From JAJFFW01 sp038534195 (GTDB taxonomy: Bacteria; Pseudomonadota; Alphaproteobacteria; Caulobacterales; Parvularculaceae): 64,000 nt of DNA. Shown here piece after piece: positions 1 to 7,130 of the stretch. The notes beneath the pieces were generated by a model. That model saw only the letters and a program-made list of their open reading frames with translations, searched no databases and was not told the DNA's origin. The stretch's first letter is position 1; the number at the start of each line of letters is the position of its first letter. Both the position numbers and the translations under genes were made by a program. Location of the stretch: positions 24,510 to 88,509 of the forward strand of contig JBCAXE010000010.1 in assembly GCA_038534195.1 (NCBI GenBank), written 5' to 3'.

Positions 1-234
1 CGTGTCGAAGGGTTTGGTCATGGGCCGATGATGGCGCGTCGGAACAAGACGAGCAAGAAGGCGGCGCAGAGCAACCGAAAATCAATGCCGATTTCTTGGC
101 AATCGAAACAGATAGTTTGCCGAACATGAAATTGATTGGGTCTTATCGATTACTGCTTCACAGACTGTGTCCCTTTACAGAAAATTGCTCAACATTTATC
201 ATATACTGTGAGTTACGATCGGGTTGGGGTCTTC

Positions 235-1617
235 ATGAAAAAGTTGATTTTTGCTTTAGTTCTTCCATTTCTGGTTGCTCAAAGTGCGGCAGCGGTTGCT
301 GCTACGTACACGTTGCAACAGATCGACGCTGCGCCAGCATCGCCGTCGTCTTTTGGCTTCAGCAGCGTTACATTGAACGATATTGGATTTGTCAGCTACG
401 CGACGCCGTTTCAGCGAGACCCGAATAATCCTACCGCCGCGCGTCGAACCTTTCTCATCCTAACGGACTTATCAGGCAATAAACAAATCCTCGATTCGAT
501 GGAAACCTTCTCTTATGCAGGCGGCCCTCAATTGAATAATGCAAATGAGGTCGCAATAGGGGTGCGCGACGCCGGAGTACTCCTGTTTAAGGATGGCAAC
601 CGCGAGACCACCATTGAGCCATCGCGGGTTCGGGACAGTACTGATTTTCGGGGCTTCAATCTCACCGAAAGCGGCGACATTATCGCCGTCTATGGAAGCT
701 CTAATTTTGATATCCCAGAATCGATCGAACTGTTTCGGGATGGCGAACAGACCACACTGTTGAGTGAAGACATCAATGGTCCCTTCGAGCCCTCATCTGC
801 TATAGTCAGCGCAAATGGCGATATCGCATTTTTTTCAAGAACGGGAAACGGAAGCACTAATCCGCTGAGGGTATTCTCCGGCAACGCAAATGACGGCTTT
901 GCTGAAATCGCCCTTCTCGAACAGCCTCAATTCCTGGGCCAAAGCGATAATGGCAATCTGCTTATTGCTTTTGACGGGGGCGGTGGGCCTGACAGAACGA
1001 TTCTAGCCCTAACGGCGTCGGGTGAAGAGATATTGCGGTTCCCGGAGGCTCGTGGGGCGCGCGGCTACGCAATCAATGACGACGGGCAAGTGAGCTATAC
1101 AAGGCTCGATACGTCGACAACACCGCTGGCCGGCGAACTCGTCATTAATTCGGCGAATGGAAGCGACGTGCTGCGCTTCCCGATTGAAACTGATGTTGAT
1201 GGTAACCTGATTGATCCCAGAATTGCTTCGTTATTGAATAATCAGGGTGACGCTGCACTCTTGACACAACTGACAACGGTTTCGGGCGCGACCCAAGAAA
1301 CGTTCCTGAGCTTGTCGGTTGTCATGGGCGGCATATTTACGGAAATCCTACGAACAGGCGACACACTGACCGGCAAAGTTGTTGCAAGCATACTGCTGGG
1401 CTCGGATGGCTTTAACGATGTGGGGCAGCTAGCCTTTCAGGTCGTTTTCGAAGACACAAGCCGGGCTATCTTTCTGGCAAGTCCGGACGGCGTCAGCGAG
1501 GTGCCTATCCCCGCAGCGCTCTCTATCTTTGTCGGCGGTGTTGGCGCGTTAAGGCTCAGCACAAAAAACCGGCGTGCGCGTGGCGCGCAGCGGTTTTTCA
1601 CTAAATCGGCATCCTGA
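235..1617 (+). CDS. Secreted repeat protein with a PEP-CTERM-like sorting tail
   Basis: A 460-residue protein. The ATG at 235 is preferred over an upstream in-frame start because a classical signal peptide begins there (MKK, then a hydrophobic run, cleavage near AVAA). The body carries at least seven copies of a short motif of the type N-x-x-G-x-[IV]-[AS]-[FY] (for example NDIGF, NGDIAF, NDDGQV, NDVGQLAF). This pattern is known from exported repeat proteins of PEP-CTERM bacteria. The C-terminus reads VPIPAA, then a hydrophobic segment, then KNRRAR, the layout of an exosortase or rhombosortase signal. It continues about a dozen residues beyond the usual end, across a hairpin. It converges on fliE with a 17-bp overlap. 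The function is unknown. Confidence 0.75.
   Translation: MKKLIFALVLPFLVAQSAAAVAATYTLQQIDAAPASPSSFGFSSVTLNDIGFVSYATPFQRDPNNPTAARRTFLILTDLSGNKQILDSMETFSYAGGPQLNNANEVAIGVRDAGVLLFKDGNRETTIEPSRVRDSTDFRGFNLTESGDIIAVYGSSNFDIPESIELFRDGEQTTLLSEDINGPFEPSSAIVSANGDIAFFSRTGNGSTNPLRVFSGNANDGFAEIALLEQPQFLGQSDNGNLLIAFDGGGGPDRTILALTASGEEILRFPEARGARGYAINDDGQVSYTRLDTSTTPLAGELVINSANGSDVLRFPIETDVDGNLIDPRIASLLNNQGDAALLTQLTTVSGATQETFLSLSVVMGGIFTEILRTGDTLTGKVVASILLGSDGFNDVGQLAFQVVFEDTSRAIFLASPDGVSEVPIPAALSIFVGGVGALRLSTKNRRARGAQRFFTKSAS
1563..1598. terminator. Bidirectional hairpin terminator inside the end of the secreted-protein gene
   Basis: AAAAACCG at 1564-1571 pairs with CGGTTTTT at 1591-1598, and TGCGCG pairs with CGCGCA inside it around a short loop. 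T runs follow the stem on both strands, so it could end the rightward gene and the leftward flgB-flgC-fliE transcript. It lies within the last 18 codons of the upstream CDS. Confidence 0.6.
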
Positions 1618-1912
1618 GGATTTCCTGATACGCCTCGATGACGCGGTTGCGCACGGCGATCGCCGCCTCTAGCGAAACCTCCGCCGCCGAGATGGCGGTG
1701 ACGACATCGACGAGGTTCGCATCGCCTGCGACGACGCCGGCGGCGGCGGCTTCGCCCGCCTGTACAACGTTGGTTGTCTGCGCCACCGCGTCCTGGACGA
1801 GCGCGCCGAAATCCGGTTTTGCAAGATCAGGCGTCGCCGCGGATTGCGGCGCGTTCGAAGCGATTTTCGCGATTTGGCCATAGGCCTGCGCGGCGGTGAG
1901 GGCGTCGGTCAT
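1601..1912 (-). CDS. fliE: Flagellar hook-basal body protein FliE
   Basis: FliE links the MS ring to the proximal rod in the flagellar basal body. At 103 residues it has the family's usual length. The C-terminal part (VVTAISAAEVSLEAAIAVRN, then IEAYQEILRMPI) matches the conserved FliE helix, which is related to the rod proteins. It follows flgC by 4 bp in the flgB-flgC-fliE order common in alphaproteobacteria. A shared terminator lies just past its stop codon. No other flagellar genes are in the window. Confidence 0.95.
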   Translation of the reverse strand: MTDALTAAQAYGQIAKIASNAPQSAATPDLAKPDFGALVQDAVAQTTNVVQAGEAAAAGVVAGDANLVDVVTAISAAEVSLEAAIAVRNRVIEAYQEILRMPI

Positions 1913-1916
1913 AGCG

Positions 1917-2327
1917 CTATTCCAGAATTCTTAAAGTAGCGCCGGCCATCGTCCGTACGCTGTCGAGTGCGCCGAGATTGGCTTCGTAGGAGCGCTGCGC
2001 TTCGCGCAAATCCATCATTTCCACCAGAGGATTGACGTTGGGCAGCGTGACGTACCCCTCTTCATTCGCCGCCGGATGGCTGGGGTCAAAACGCAACGAA
2101 AAAGCCGACGGGTCGAGCGCCACGCGGCTTACTTCCACAAGGTTGGCGCCCGTGTTCCGGTCCAGAAAGGCGGAGAAAACCGGCACCTGACGGCGATAAG
2201 GGTCGAGGCCCGGCGCTTCCGCGGTCGAATTGGCGTTGGCGAGATTCTCCGCAACGATCCGCACCCGGCCCGATTGCGCGCGCATGCCGGCGGCGGAGAT
2301 TTGCAGGGCTGTGCTGAGGTCATCCAT
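1917..2327 (-). CDS. flgC: Flagellar basal-body rod protein FlgC
   Basis: Proximal rod subunit of the flagellum, 136 residues from the ATG at 2327. The N-terminal rod motif (LQISAAGMRAQS, then VRIVAENLANANS) and the C-terminal motif (VNPLVEMMDLREAQRSYEAN) are intact. A GGGAG Shine-Dalgarno stands about 7 bases before this ATG. The frame is open further upstream through a GC-rich tandem repeat, but the family starts at MDDLSTA. A second copy of this start lies 152 bp upstream, right after flgB, and its reading frame ends in a TAATG overlap with this start codon. Confidence 0.93.
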   Translation of the reverse strand: MDDLSTALQISAAGMRAQSGRVRIVAENLANANSTAEAPGLDPYRRQVPVFSAFLDRNTGANLVEVSRVALDPSAFSLRFDPSHPAANEEGYVTLPNVNPLVEMMDLREAQRSYEANLGALDSVRTMAGATLRILE

Positions 2328-2479
2328 TACGCGTCTCCCGTAATCGTCGCGCCGCCGGCTCTTTGAGGTGCGCGCCTTCGCGCGCATATCTCCGTTGCGC
2401 GCCTTCGCGCGCATATCTCCGTTGCGCGCCTTCGCGCGCGGGCGGCCGAAATCTGCAAGGCTGTACTCAGGTCATCCAT
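2327..2479 (-). CDS. 50-residue micro-ORF made from a duplicated flgC start
   Basis: Begins at an ATG at 2479, 11 bp after the flgB stop, with an AGGAG Shine-Dalgarno that overlaps the flgB stop codon. The first 13 residues, MDDLSTALQISAA, are identical to FlgC. The DNA differs at six positions and all six are synonymous. The peptide then runs through an arginine-rich 9-residue repeat (ARRRATEIC type) and stops at TAA, overlapping the flgC ATG as TAATG. It may be a relic of the original flgC start or a translated leader that couples flgB to flgC. Its expression is not shown by sequence alone. Confidence 0.45.
   Translation of the reverse strand: MDDLSTALQISAARARRRATEICARRRATEICARRRAPQRAGGATITGDA
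2369..2440. repeat. 27-bp tandem repeat, 2.7 copies
   Basis: The unit spans 2369-2395 and 2396-2422, identical over 27 bp, with a partial third copy at 2423-2440. Each unit contains the palindromic core GCGCGCCTTCGCGCGC. As 27 is a multiple of three, both the micro-ORF frame and the upstream-extended flgC frame stay open through it. Confidence 0.9.
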
Positions 2480-2490
2480 CAACCACGCTC

Positions 2491-2880
2491 CTACCGGCCG
2501 CCGCCGCGTACGGCGATACGCATCATGTCGAGCCCTTTGCGGTAGACGGTGGAAGCAAGCTGATAATTCATGCGCGTCTCGGAAAGCTTCATCATTTGCG
2601 ATTCCAGCGAGACCTGGTTGCCGTTCAGCGCCGCGTCCCCGTCGGGCGCGCTGATCACACGCGCCGCGCCCGTCTTCCGCGGGCTGGCGATGTGGCGCGC
2701 ATCGCTGACGCGCATCGCCTGCGTCGCCAGTTTTTTGAACTCGGGCTTTTGGACGTCGCGGGCGATGTAATTGGGCGTGTCGGCGTTGGCGATATTTTCC
2801 GCGATCACGCCGGAGCGCGACGCCAGAAAATTCAGCCGGTCGGCAAGCCCTGACAGGAGCGATGATTTCAGCAAATTCAT
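2491..2880 (-). CDS. flgB: Flagellar basal-body rod protein FlgB
   Basis: Proximal rod subunit of the flagellum, 129 residues. The N-terminal rod signature is clear (RSGVIAENIANADTPNYIARDV), as is the C-terminal helix (KLSETRMNYQLASTVYRKGLD). It is first in the flgB-flgC-fliE cluster and diverges from the patatin gene across a 123-bp gap. That gap holds a near-consensus CtrA box at 2975-2989, which fits cell-cycle control of early flagellar genes as known in Caulobacter; the control itself is inferred. Confidence 0.95.
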   Translation of the reverse strand: MNLLKSSLLSGLADRLNFLASRSGVIAENIANADTPNYIARDVQKPEFKKLATQAMRVSDARHIASPRKTGAARVISAPDGDAALNGNQVSLESQMMKLSETRMNYQLASTVYRKGLDMMRIAVRGGGR

Positions 2881-2974
2881 AAGCCGGGACCTTTCGCCCG
2901 CAGTCTTACGCCTTATGGTTAAGCTGGCGTTGATTTTATCGATCGAATTGTCGTCAGCTGCGGTTCTGCGGCCG

Positions 2975-2989
2975 TTAAGAAATCCTTAC
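2975..2989. promoter_or_regulatory. Candidate CtrA box between flgB and the patatin gene
   Basis: TTAA GAAATCC TTAC matches the CtrA full-site form TTAA-N7-TTAA except for the last base. It lies about 95 bp upstream of flgB and 14 bp before the patatin ATG. CtrA control of flgB-type operons is known in Caulobacter; here it is an inference from the motif. Confidence 0.5.
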
Positions 2990-3003
2990 CCGGAGAAGAC
3001 TCT

Positions 3004-3945
3004 ATGGCGAAAAAAATCGGCCTTGTGCTCGGCAGCGGCGCCGCCCGCGGCTGGGCCCATGTGGGCGTGTTGCAAGGCCTTGAAGAAATCGGCGTGAAGC
3101 CGGACGTCATCGCCGGCTGTTCGGTCGGCGCACTTGTAGGCGGCGCTCACCTGATCGGCGCGCTCGACGAATTGGAGACGTGGGCGCGCGAATTGAAACC
3201 GCTCTCGGCGCTCAGCGCGTTTTCTTTGAAGGTGGAGCGTGGAGGCTTTATTGACGCCGCGCCAATTTTTGACGCTTTCCGCGATTTCGACCAACAGATC
3301 GAAGACCTGCCGGTAAAATTCGGCGCCGTCGCAGCCGATCTCGGCGACGGCGGGGAAGTGTGGATCACGGAAGGCTCGGTGATCGACGCAACGCGCGCCT
3401 CAAGCGCGATCCCCGTGGTGTTCCACGCTGTGCAGCACCAGGATAGATGGCTTGTGGACGGCGCCGTCGCCAATCCGGCGCCGGTGACGCTCGCCCGCCA
3501 TCTCGGCGCTGACATTGTCATCAGCGTTGATCTGAACGCCGTCCCGCGCGTGCTTGACCGGTTCGACCCGCTGCCGGCAAGCGTTCCGGCTGTGCGCCCG
3601 GCGTCATTGCCCGCGGTTAGCGAAGAGAAAAAAGGAACCATGACCGGCGCCATTGCGCAGCTGATCGAGGACACAAAACTTCGTGTGGAAGAACAGATTC
3701 AACTCTTCAGGGCGCGCGCTGACGCCTCGCCCTATCTGTTCGAGACCGCCTACGCCGCCGCCGACATCTTCCAGATGCATCTGGCGCGCGCCAAAGGGCA
3801 AATCGATCCGCCTGACGTCCTCCTGAAGCCAGACATGCGCGACGCCATGCCCACCGCCTTTGACCGCGCCGACGAGTTTATCGAGGAAGGCCGCCAGGCG
3901 CTTCTGGCGCGCAAGGACGATATTCTGGCGCTGATCGGGGGCTGA
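3004..3945 (+). CDS. Patatin-like phospholipase (RssA/YchK type)
   Basis: A 313-residue serine lipase of the patatin family, which cleaves acyl esters of phospholipids. The glycine-rich oxyanion loop (GSGAARG, residues 10-16), the nucleophile elbow GCSVG (Ser40) and the catalytic aspartate in VDGAVANP (Asp152) are all present, so the Ser-Asp dyad is intact. There is no signal peptide, so it is probably cytoplasmic. It diverges from flgB. Small bacterial patatins of the RssA group have this architecture; the substrate cannot be read from the sequence. Confidence 0.9.
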   Translation: MAKKIGLVLGSGAARGWAHVGVLQGLEEIGVKPDVIAGCSVGALVGGAHLIGALDELETWARELKPLSALSAFSLKVERGGFIDAAPIFDAFRDFDQQIEDLPVKFGAVAADLGDGGEVWITEGSVIDATRASSAIPVVFHAVQHQDRWLVDGAVANPAPVTLARHLGADIVISVDLNAVPRVLDRFDPLPASVPAVRPASLPAVSEEKKGTMTGAIAQLIEDTKLRVEEQIQLFRARADASPYLFETAYAAADIFQMHLARAKGQIDPPDVLLKPDMRDAMPTAFDRADEFIEEGRQALLARKDDILALIGG

Positions 3946-4026
3946 CATCAGTTCACATTTGGCGGCGCTTGCTTGTCTCAGTCGCCATGGCGCTGTTAAG
4001 TGACCCCAAAAACAGGGAGACATCCA

Positions 4027-4560
4027 ATGATCCGCACCAGTTTGATCGCCGCCGCCTTGCTCGCGGGCTGCGCCACCGCCGCCACCAATTCCGCCAGCGC
4101 CACGGCCGCTGCTTCTACAACTGAGGCCAGCGAAGAGGCCGCCGAGACCATGATGAAGGCGGAAGGCCCGAGCCTTGTGAGCACGGTCAGCGCCAATGAC
4201 TTCGCGACCACGCTCGCAAAGCTGCGCGCCGGCGTCGATGCGCGCGGGTTTAAAACTTTCGCAGTCGTCGACCATAAGGCGGGCGCAAAAACTGTCGGCC
4301 AGGAGCTGCGCCCGACGACGCTCGTCATCTTCGGCAACCCCAAGGGCGGCACGCCGCTCATGCAATCAGCCCAGACGCTCGGCATCGCCCTGCCGCTGAA
4401 AGCGCTCGTCTATGAAAACGAAGACGGCGAGGTGATCGTCGCCACCACCGATATCGTCCGTACCCTGCACGAACACGGCGTTAAAGACCGCGAGCCCCTC
4501 GCCGCCCGTGTGGCCGGCGCGCTAAACGCCATCGCCAGTGAGGCCGCCGCTGCTGAGTAG
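4027..4560 (+). CDS. DUF302 lipoprotein
   Basis: A 177-residue protein. Its N-terminus is a lipoprotein signal peptide with lipobox LLAGC (Cys17), then an Ala/Ser/Thr-rich linker. A DUF302 domain fills the C-terminal two thirds (FATTLAKLRAGVDARGFKTF, then TTLVIFGNPKGGTPLMQSAQ). The start at 4027 has a GGGAG ribosome-binding site; the longer upstream start would spoil the signal peptide. DUF302 proteins are widespread and small, with no settled biochemical role. It stands alone, 81 bp after the patatin gene. Confidence 0.85.
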   Translation: MIRTSLIAAALLAGCATAATNSASATAAASTTEASEEAAETMMKAEGPSLVSTVSANDFATTLAKLRAGVDARGFKTFAVVDHKAGAKTVGQELRPTTLVIFGNPKGGTPLMQSAQTLGIALPLKALVYENEDGEVIVATTDIVRTLHEHGVKDREPLAARVAGALNAIASEAAAAE

Positions 4561-4745
4561 CGGTCGCAGTCGCCATTGCGATCCTGCTTAGGTTGAGGCC
4601 TGGCCTTCGGAATTTGTCGCATTAACGCACCCGCTGATGCCGGCCAACGCCCGCGGGAACGTTCGGTCAGGGCGGAAGGGTATTCGCACCCCGCATGGAA
4701 TTTGGCCTGCAGGGCTCAGCAGCCATTGCCGGCAGTTCGCGCCGC

Positions 4746-5189
4746 CTAAAAGATACCCAAAATCTTCTTGCGTTTTTTAAGGCTGTTAAGCTCACGGCCG
4801 GCCTCTGAGGACATGTGGCGCACATAGCTGGCGCCGGCGCGGTGGACGCGGTCTTCCGTGGCCTTGAGGCCGATCAGCATGTGGCGGGCGCTTTCCGGCG
4901 CGGTTGCGATATCCGGCTCAGCCGCAAAGTCTTGCGTGGCGGCCCCGTCGCGCGCCTTGCGGCCGCGCTTTTTCTTCGCCGCTTTGTATTCCTCTGAAGC
5001 GAGGCGCGTCTTCAGCGCGTCGAAAGCGGCTTGCGCCGGCGCGCTGACGCCCTCGGGCAGGGTCGCGGCGTTATCAGACGCGTAGTCGCGCCGTTCGGGG
5101 CGCATAATGTTTTCAACGCCGCGCCCGGTGAGGCGGCGCTCGGTGACGCCTTCAAAGCCGCCCCAGATCTGTTTCAAACGGTCGGTCAT
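4746..5189 (-). CDS. Hypothetical protein beside a proteasome-fold protein
   Basis: A 147-residue soluble protein that I do not recognise. It has no signal peptide or membrane segment. It has a lysine/arginine-rich middle (KAAKKKRGRKARDG) and a basic tail (LKKRKKILGIF). The start lies 12 bp after the stop of the proteasome-like gene, so the two are almost surely cotranscribed. This makes it a candidate partner, substrate or adaptor for that protein; the link rests only on position. Confidence 0.7.
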   Translation of the reverse strand: MTDRLKQIWGGFEGVTERRLTGRGVENIMRPERRDYASDNAATLPEGVSAPAQAAFDALKTRLASEEYKAAKKKRGRKARDGAATQDFAAEPDIATAPESARHMLIGLKATEDRVHRAGASYVRHMSSEAGRELNSLKKRKKILGIF

Positions 5190-5201
5190 GGGTCCGGCCT
5201 C

Positions 5202-6485
5202 CTAAAAATCAGGTTTGTCGCGGCGCAGCTCAAGCCCGCCATTGCGCGTGATGACCGCCACATCGATGGGCCCGCCCACCGTCTCAATCGAGTGCATCAC
5301 TTTTTGCTGGAATGAGTTCAACTTGATCAGCGACGAGGCGGTTTCGCCAAGTTCGCGCTTCGGCAAGGAGCCAATGGCGCGATAAATCGGGCGCGTATGC
5401 ACCGCATACTGATAGCTGTCGATGGACTTGAAAAACTCGCGCACGGCGAGGCCCATATTGTTTTCAGAATAATCCTGGAACAGCGCCTGGCGCTGGCTGT
5501 CGGTGAGGTTCGGCGCGCGCTTGATGACGTCGCCCACAAGGTTCATCGAAAGCTTCAGCGTCTCGCCATACATGAACATGCGCAGATACTGATCCATGCC
5601 CGTCAGGAATGTGCGGATCATGCGGTCCTGCGCAAATGGCTGCACCACAGGGCCCGCATCGGACGACATATCCGCCTGCCGGTCCTGGCGGCGTTTCAAA
5701 ATGCCGAGAATAACGCTCGACGTCAGGTAAGACCGCATGGACGGGAACTTGTCGCGCGCGCCGAAGCCCGCGAAGACCACCCCCGTATAATGCTCAAAGA
5801 AAGCGTCTTTGGTGACGGAGAAAACCGCAATCTCACGCAGTTTCGCACGCGTTGACTCGGAGACATTGAGTGCACCATAGTCCGCTTTCAGCGCCCCCAG
5901 CATTTGCTCCATCAACTGGTCGATTTCGCCCGAATAGCGGCGGCGGATCTGCTCGCCCATGCCTTGGGGGAAACAGGCGAGATTTGCGCGCGGCGCCTCA
6001 TCGGGCATTTGCTGATAATCGGCGTGCAATTGCCCCACGACGAATTCAAAAATGCTCGAGAGATGATCGCGCACGCGGCCCGCATTCGATTGCTGGAAAT
6101 GGGCGACCTGCCCGTCGAATTCTTCGGCTATGACAGTGTAGACAACCGCCACATGCTTGAAGAATTCCGTATCCTGATGGTCGGCGGGAAAAAGATCCGG
6201 GTTGCCGGAGAGGAATTCCATAAAGTCGGCGGCGTAATCGTCGACCGTGTCGAGCGGGCGGCCGCGCGACTGTTCGCGATAGAGAGAGATCACCGTCTCC
6301 CACGGCGTCGACATGATTTCCGCGTTATTGTAGATCATCACCGCGATCGGCTGGCCGTCCACAAGCGGAAACAGCTTGTCCACCGACTGATAGGTCTTGA
6401 GATATTGCGGGCCGGAAATCGTGACCGCGCTGTCCGCCGCCATCGCCACCGCCTGGCGGTTCATCAACACAACTTCGGAGGTCAT
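5202..6485 (-). CDS. Proteasome/HslV-fold (Ntn hydrolase-like) protein with a large C-terminal extension
   Basis: A 427-residue protein. After removal of Met1 its N-terminus aligns with HslV and proteasome beta subunits: Thr1, an aspartate at exactly position 17 (AMAADSAVT), and a lysine at position 36 (SVDKLFPL), near the family's Lys33. The segment IAVMIYNNAEIMSTPWETVI fits the strand and helix that follow in this fold. HslV is about 175 residues, so some 250 residues here are extra and mostly helical-looking. The catalytic threonine would be exposed by methionine removal, with no propeptide. It is cotranscribed with a 147-residue unknown. Peptidase activity is an inference. Confidence 0.6.
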   Translation of the reverse strand: MTSEVVLMNRQAVAMAADSAVTISGPQYLKTYQSVDKLFPLVDGQPIAVMIYNNAEIMSTPWETVISLYREQSRGRPLDTVDDYAADFMEFLSGNPDLFPADHQDTEFFKHVAVVYTVIAEEFDGQVAHFQQSNAGRVRDHLSSIFEFVVGQLHADYQQMPDEAPRANLACFPQGMGEQIRRRYSGEIDQLMEQMLGALKADYGALNVSESTRAKLREIAVFSVTKDAFFEHYTGVVFAGFGARDKFPSMRSYLTSSVILGILKRRQDRQADMSSDAGPVVQPFAQDRMIRTFLTGMDQYLRMFMYGETLKLSMNLVGDVIKRAPNLTDSQRQALFQDYSENNMGLAVREFFKSIDSYQYAVHTRPIYRAIGSLPKRELGETASSLIKLNSFQQKVMHSIETVGGPIDVAVITRNGGLELRRDKPDF

Positions 6486-6747
6486 TGGTCTGTTCGGCCC
6501 CTCTGTTTCCGTACCCCTTTGAGGCTGGCGGCGAAAACCCCAGCGCTCCCGCCCCCGTCATCCCCAAGGGCGCAGCCTCGCAGCTTATCGGAATATTAAC
6601 GGTAAAAACCGCGTGTGGAAACGCCCAGCCGACAGGTTTCAACGACGGAGCGCCGGCCCTGAGGCAAAAATGCCATTGTCTGGCCCGAAACAGGGCCCAT
6701 GTAGGCAAAAGCGCGCTTGCGAAACCGTATGCCGCTGGAGGAGAGAG

Positions 6748-6906
6748 ATGGCGGATTTACTGGGCCCGGCGGGGATAATCATTCTGAGCTTCATCGGCGC
6801 TGTCGTAGCGATTACAGGCACTTATTTCGTTACCCGCCTCCGGCGCCGTCTTGCGCGCCTGTCGCAAAAAGGCGCGCCCAGCGCTTGCGGACAGGCCGCC
6901 GAGTAA
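6748..6906 (+). CDS. Small single-span membrane protein A
   Basis: A 52-residue protein with a GGAGGAGAG Shine-Dalgarno just before the ATG. Residues 8-28 form one hydrophobic span (AGIIILSFIGAVVAITGTYF), followed by an arginine-rich tail (RLRRRLARL), suggesting an N-out, C-in inner-membrane protein. A very similar small gene follows about 80 bp later. The function is unknown. Confidence 0.6.
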   Translation: MADLLGPAGIIILSFIGAVVAITGTYFVTRLRRRLARLSQKGAPSACGQAAE

Positions 6907-6986
6907 GCGCGATAGCGCCATTGCGGCCGCGGGATTTAACAAAATTTTCTTAAAGTCACGCCACACTCACAGCCATGTGAGCGGGA

Positions 6987-7130
6987 GTGAACGGCTTGGT
7001 CTTTACGCCAGTAATCATCGTCTTGATCTGCTTTATCGCCATCGTCACGCTGGTGACAGGCGTCCATTTGTTTGAGCGCGGCGTTGCGCGCGTCAACAAA
7101 TCCCTAAAAGGGCCAGACCGGCTGACCTGA
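6987..7130 (+). CDS. Small single-span membrane protein B
   Basis: A 47-residue protein starting at GTG. It has one hydrophobic span (VIIVLICFIAIVTLVTG) followed by a short basic tail that ends in SLKGPDRLT. Its layout and length resemble the gene just upstream, whose tail has LSQKG at the matching place, so they look like diverged tandem copies. Its 3' end overlaps the convergent membrane-protein gene by 27 bp. Expression is not proven. Confidence 0.45.
   Translation: MNGLVFTPVIIVLICFIAIVTLVTGVHLFERGVARVNKSLKGPDRLT

Noticed and set aside
1..20. A possible leftward start (ATG at 20, MTKPFD) at the left edge
   Set aside because: Only six codons are visible and no family can be judged from them.
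2369..2440. CRISPR-like repeats between flgB and flgC
   Set aside because: The 27-bp units are directly adjacent with no spacers and only 2.7 copies; it is a plain tandem repeat.
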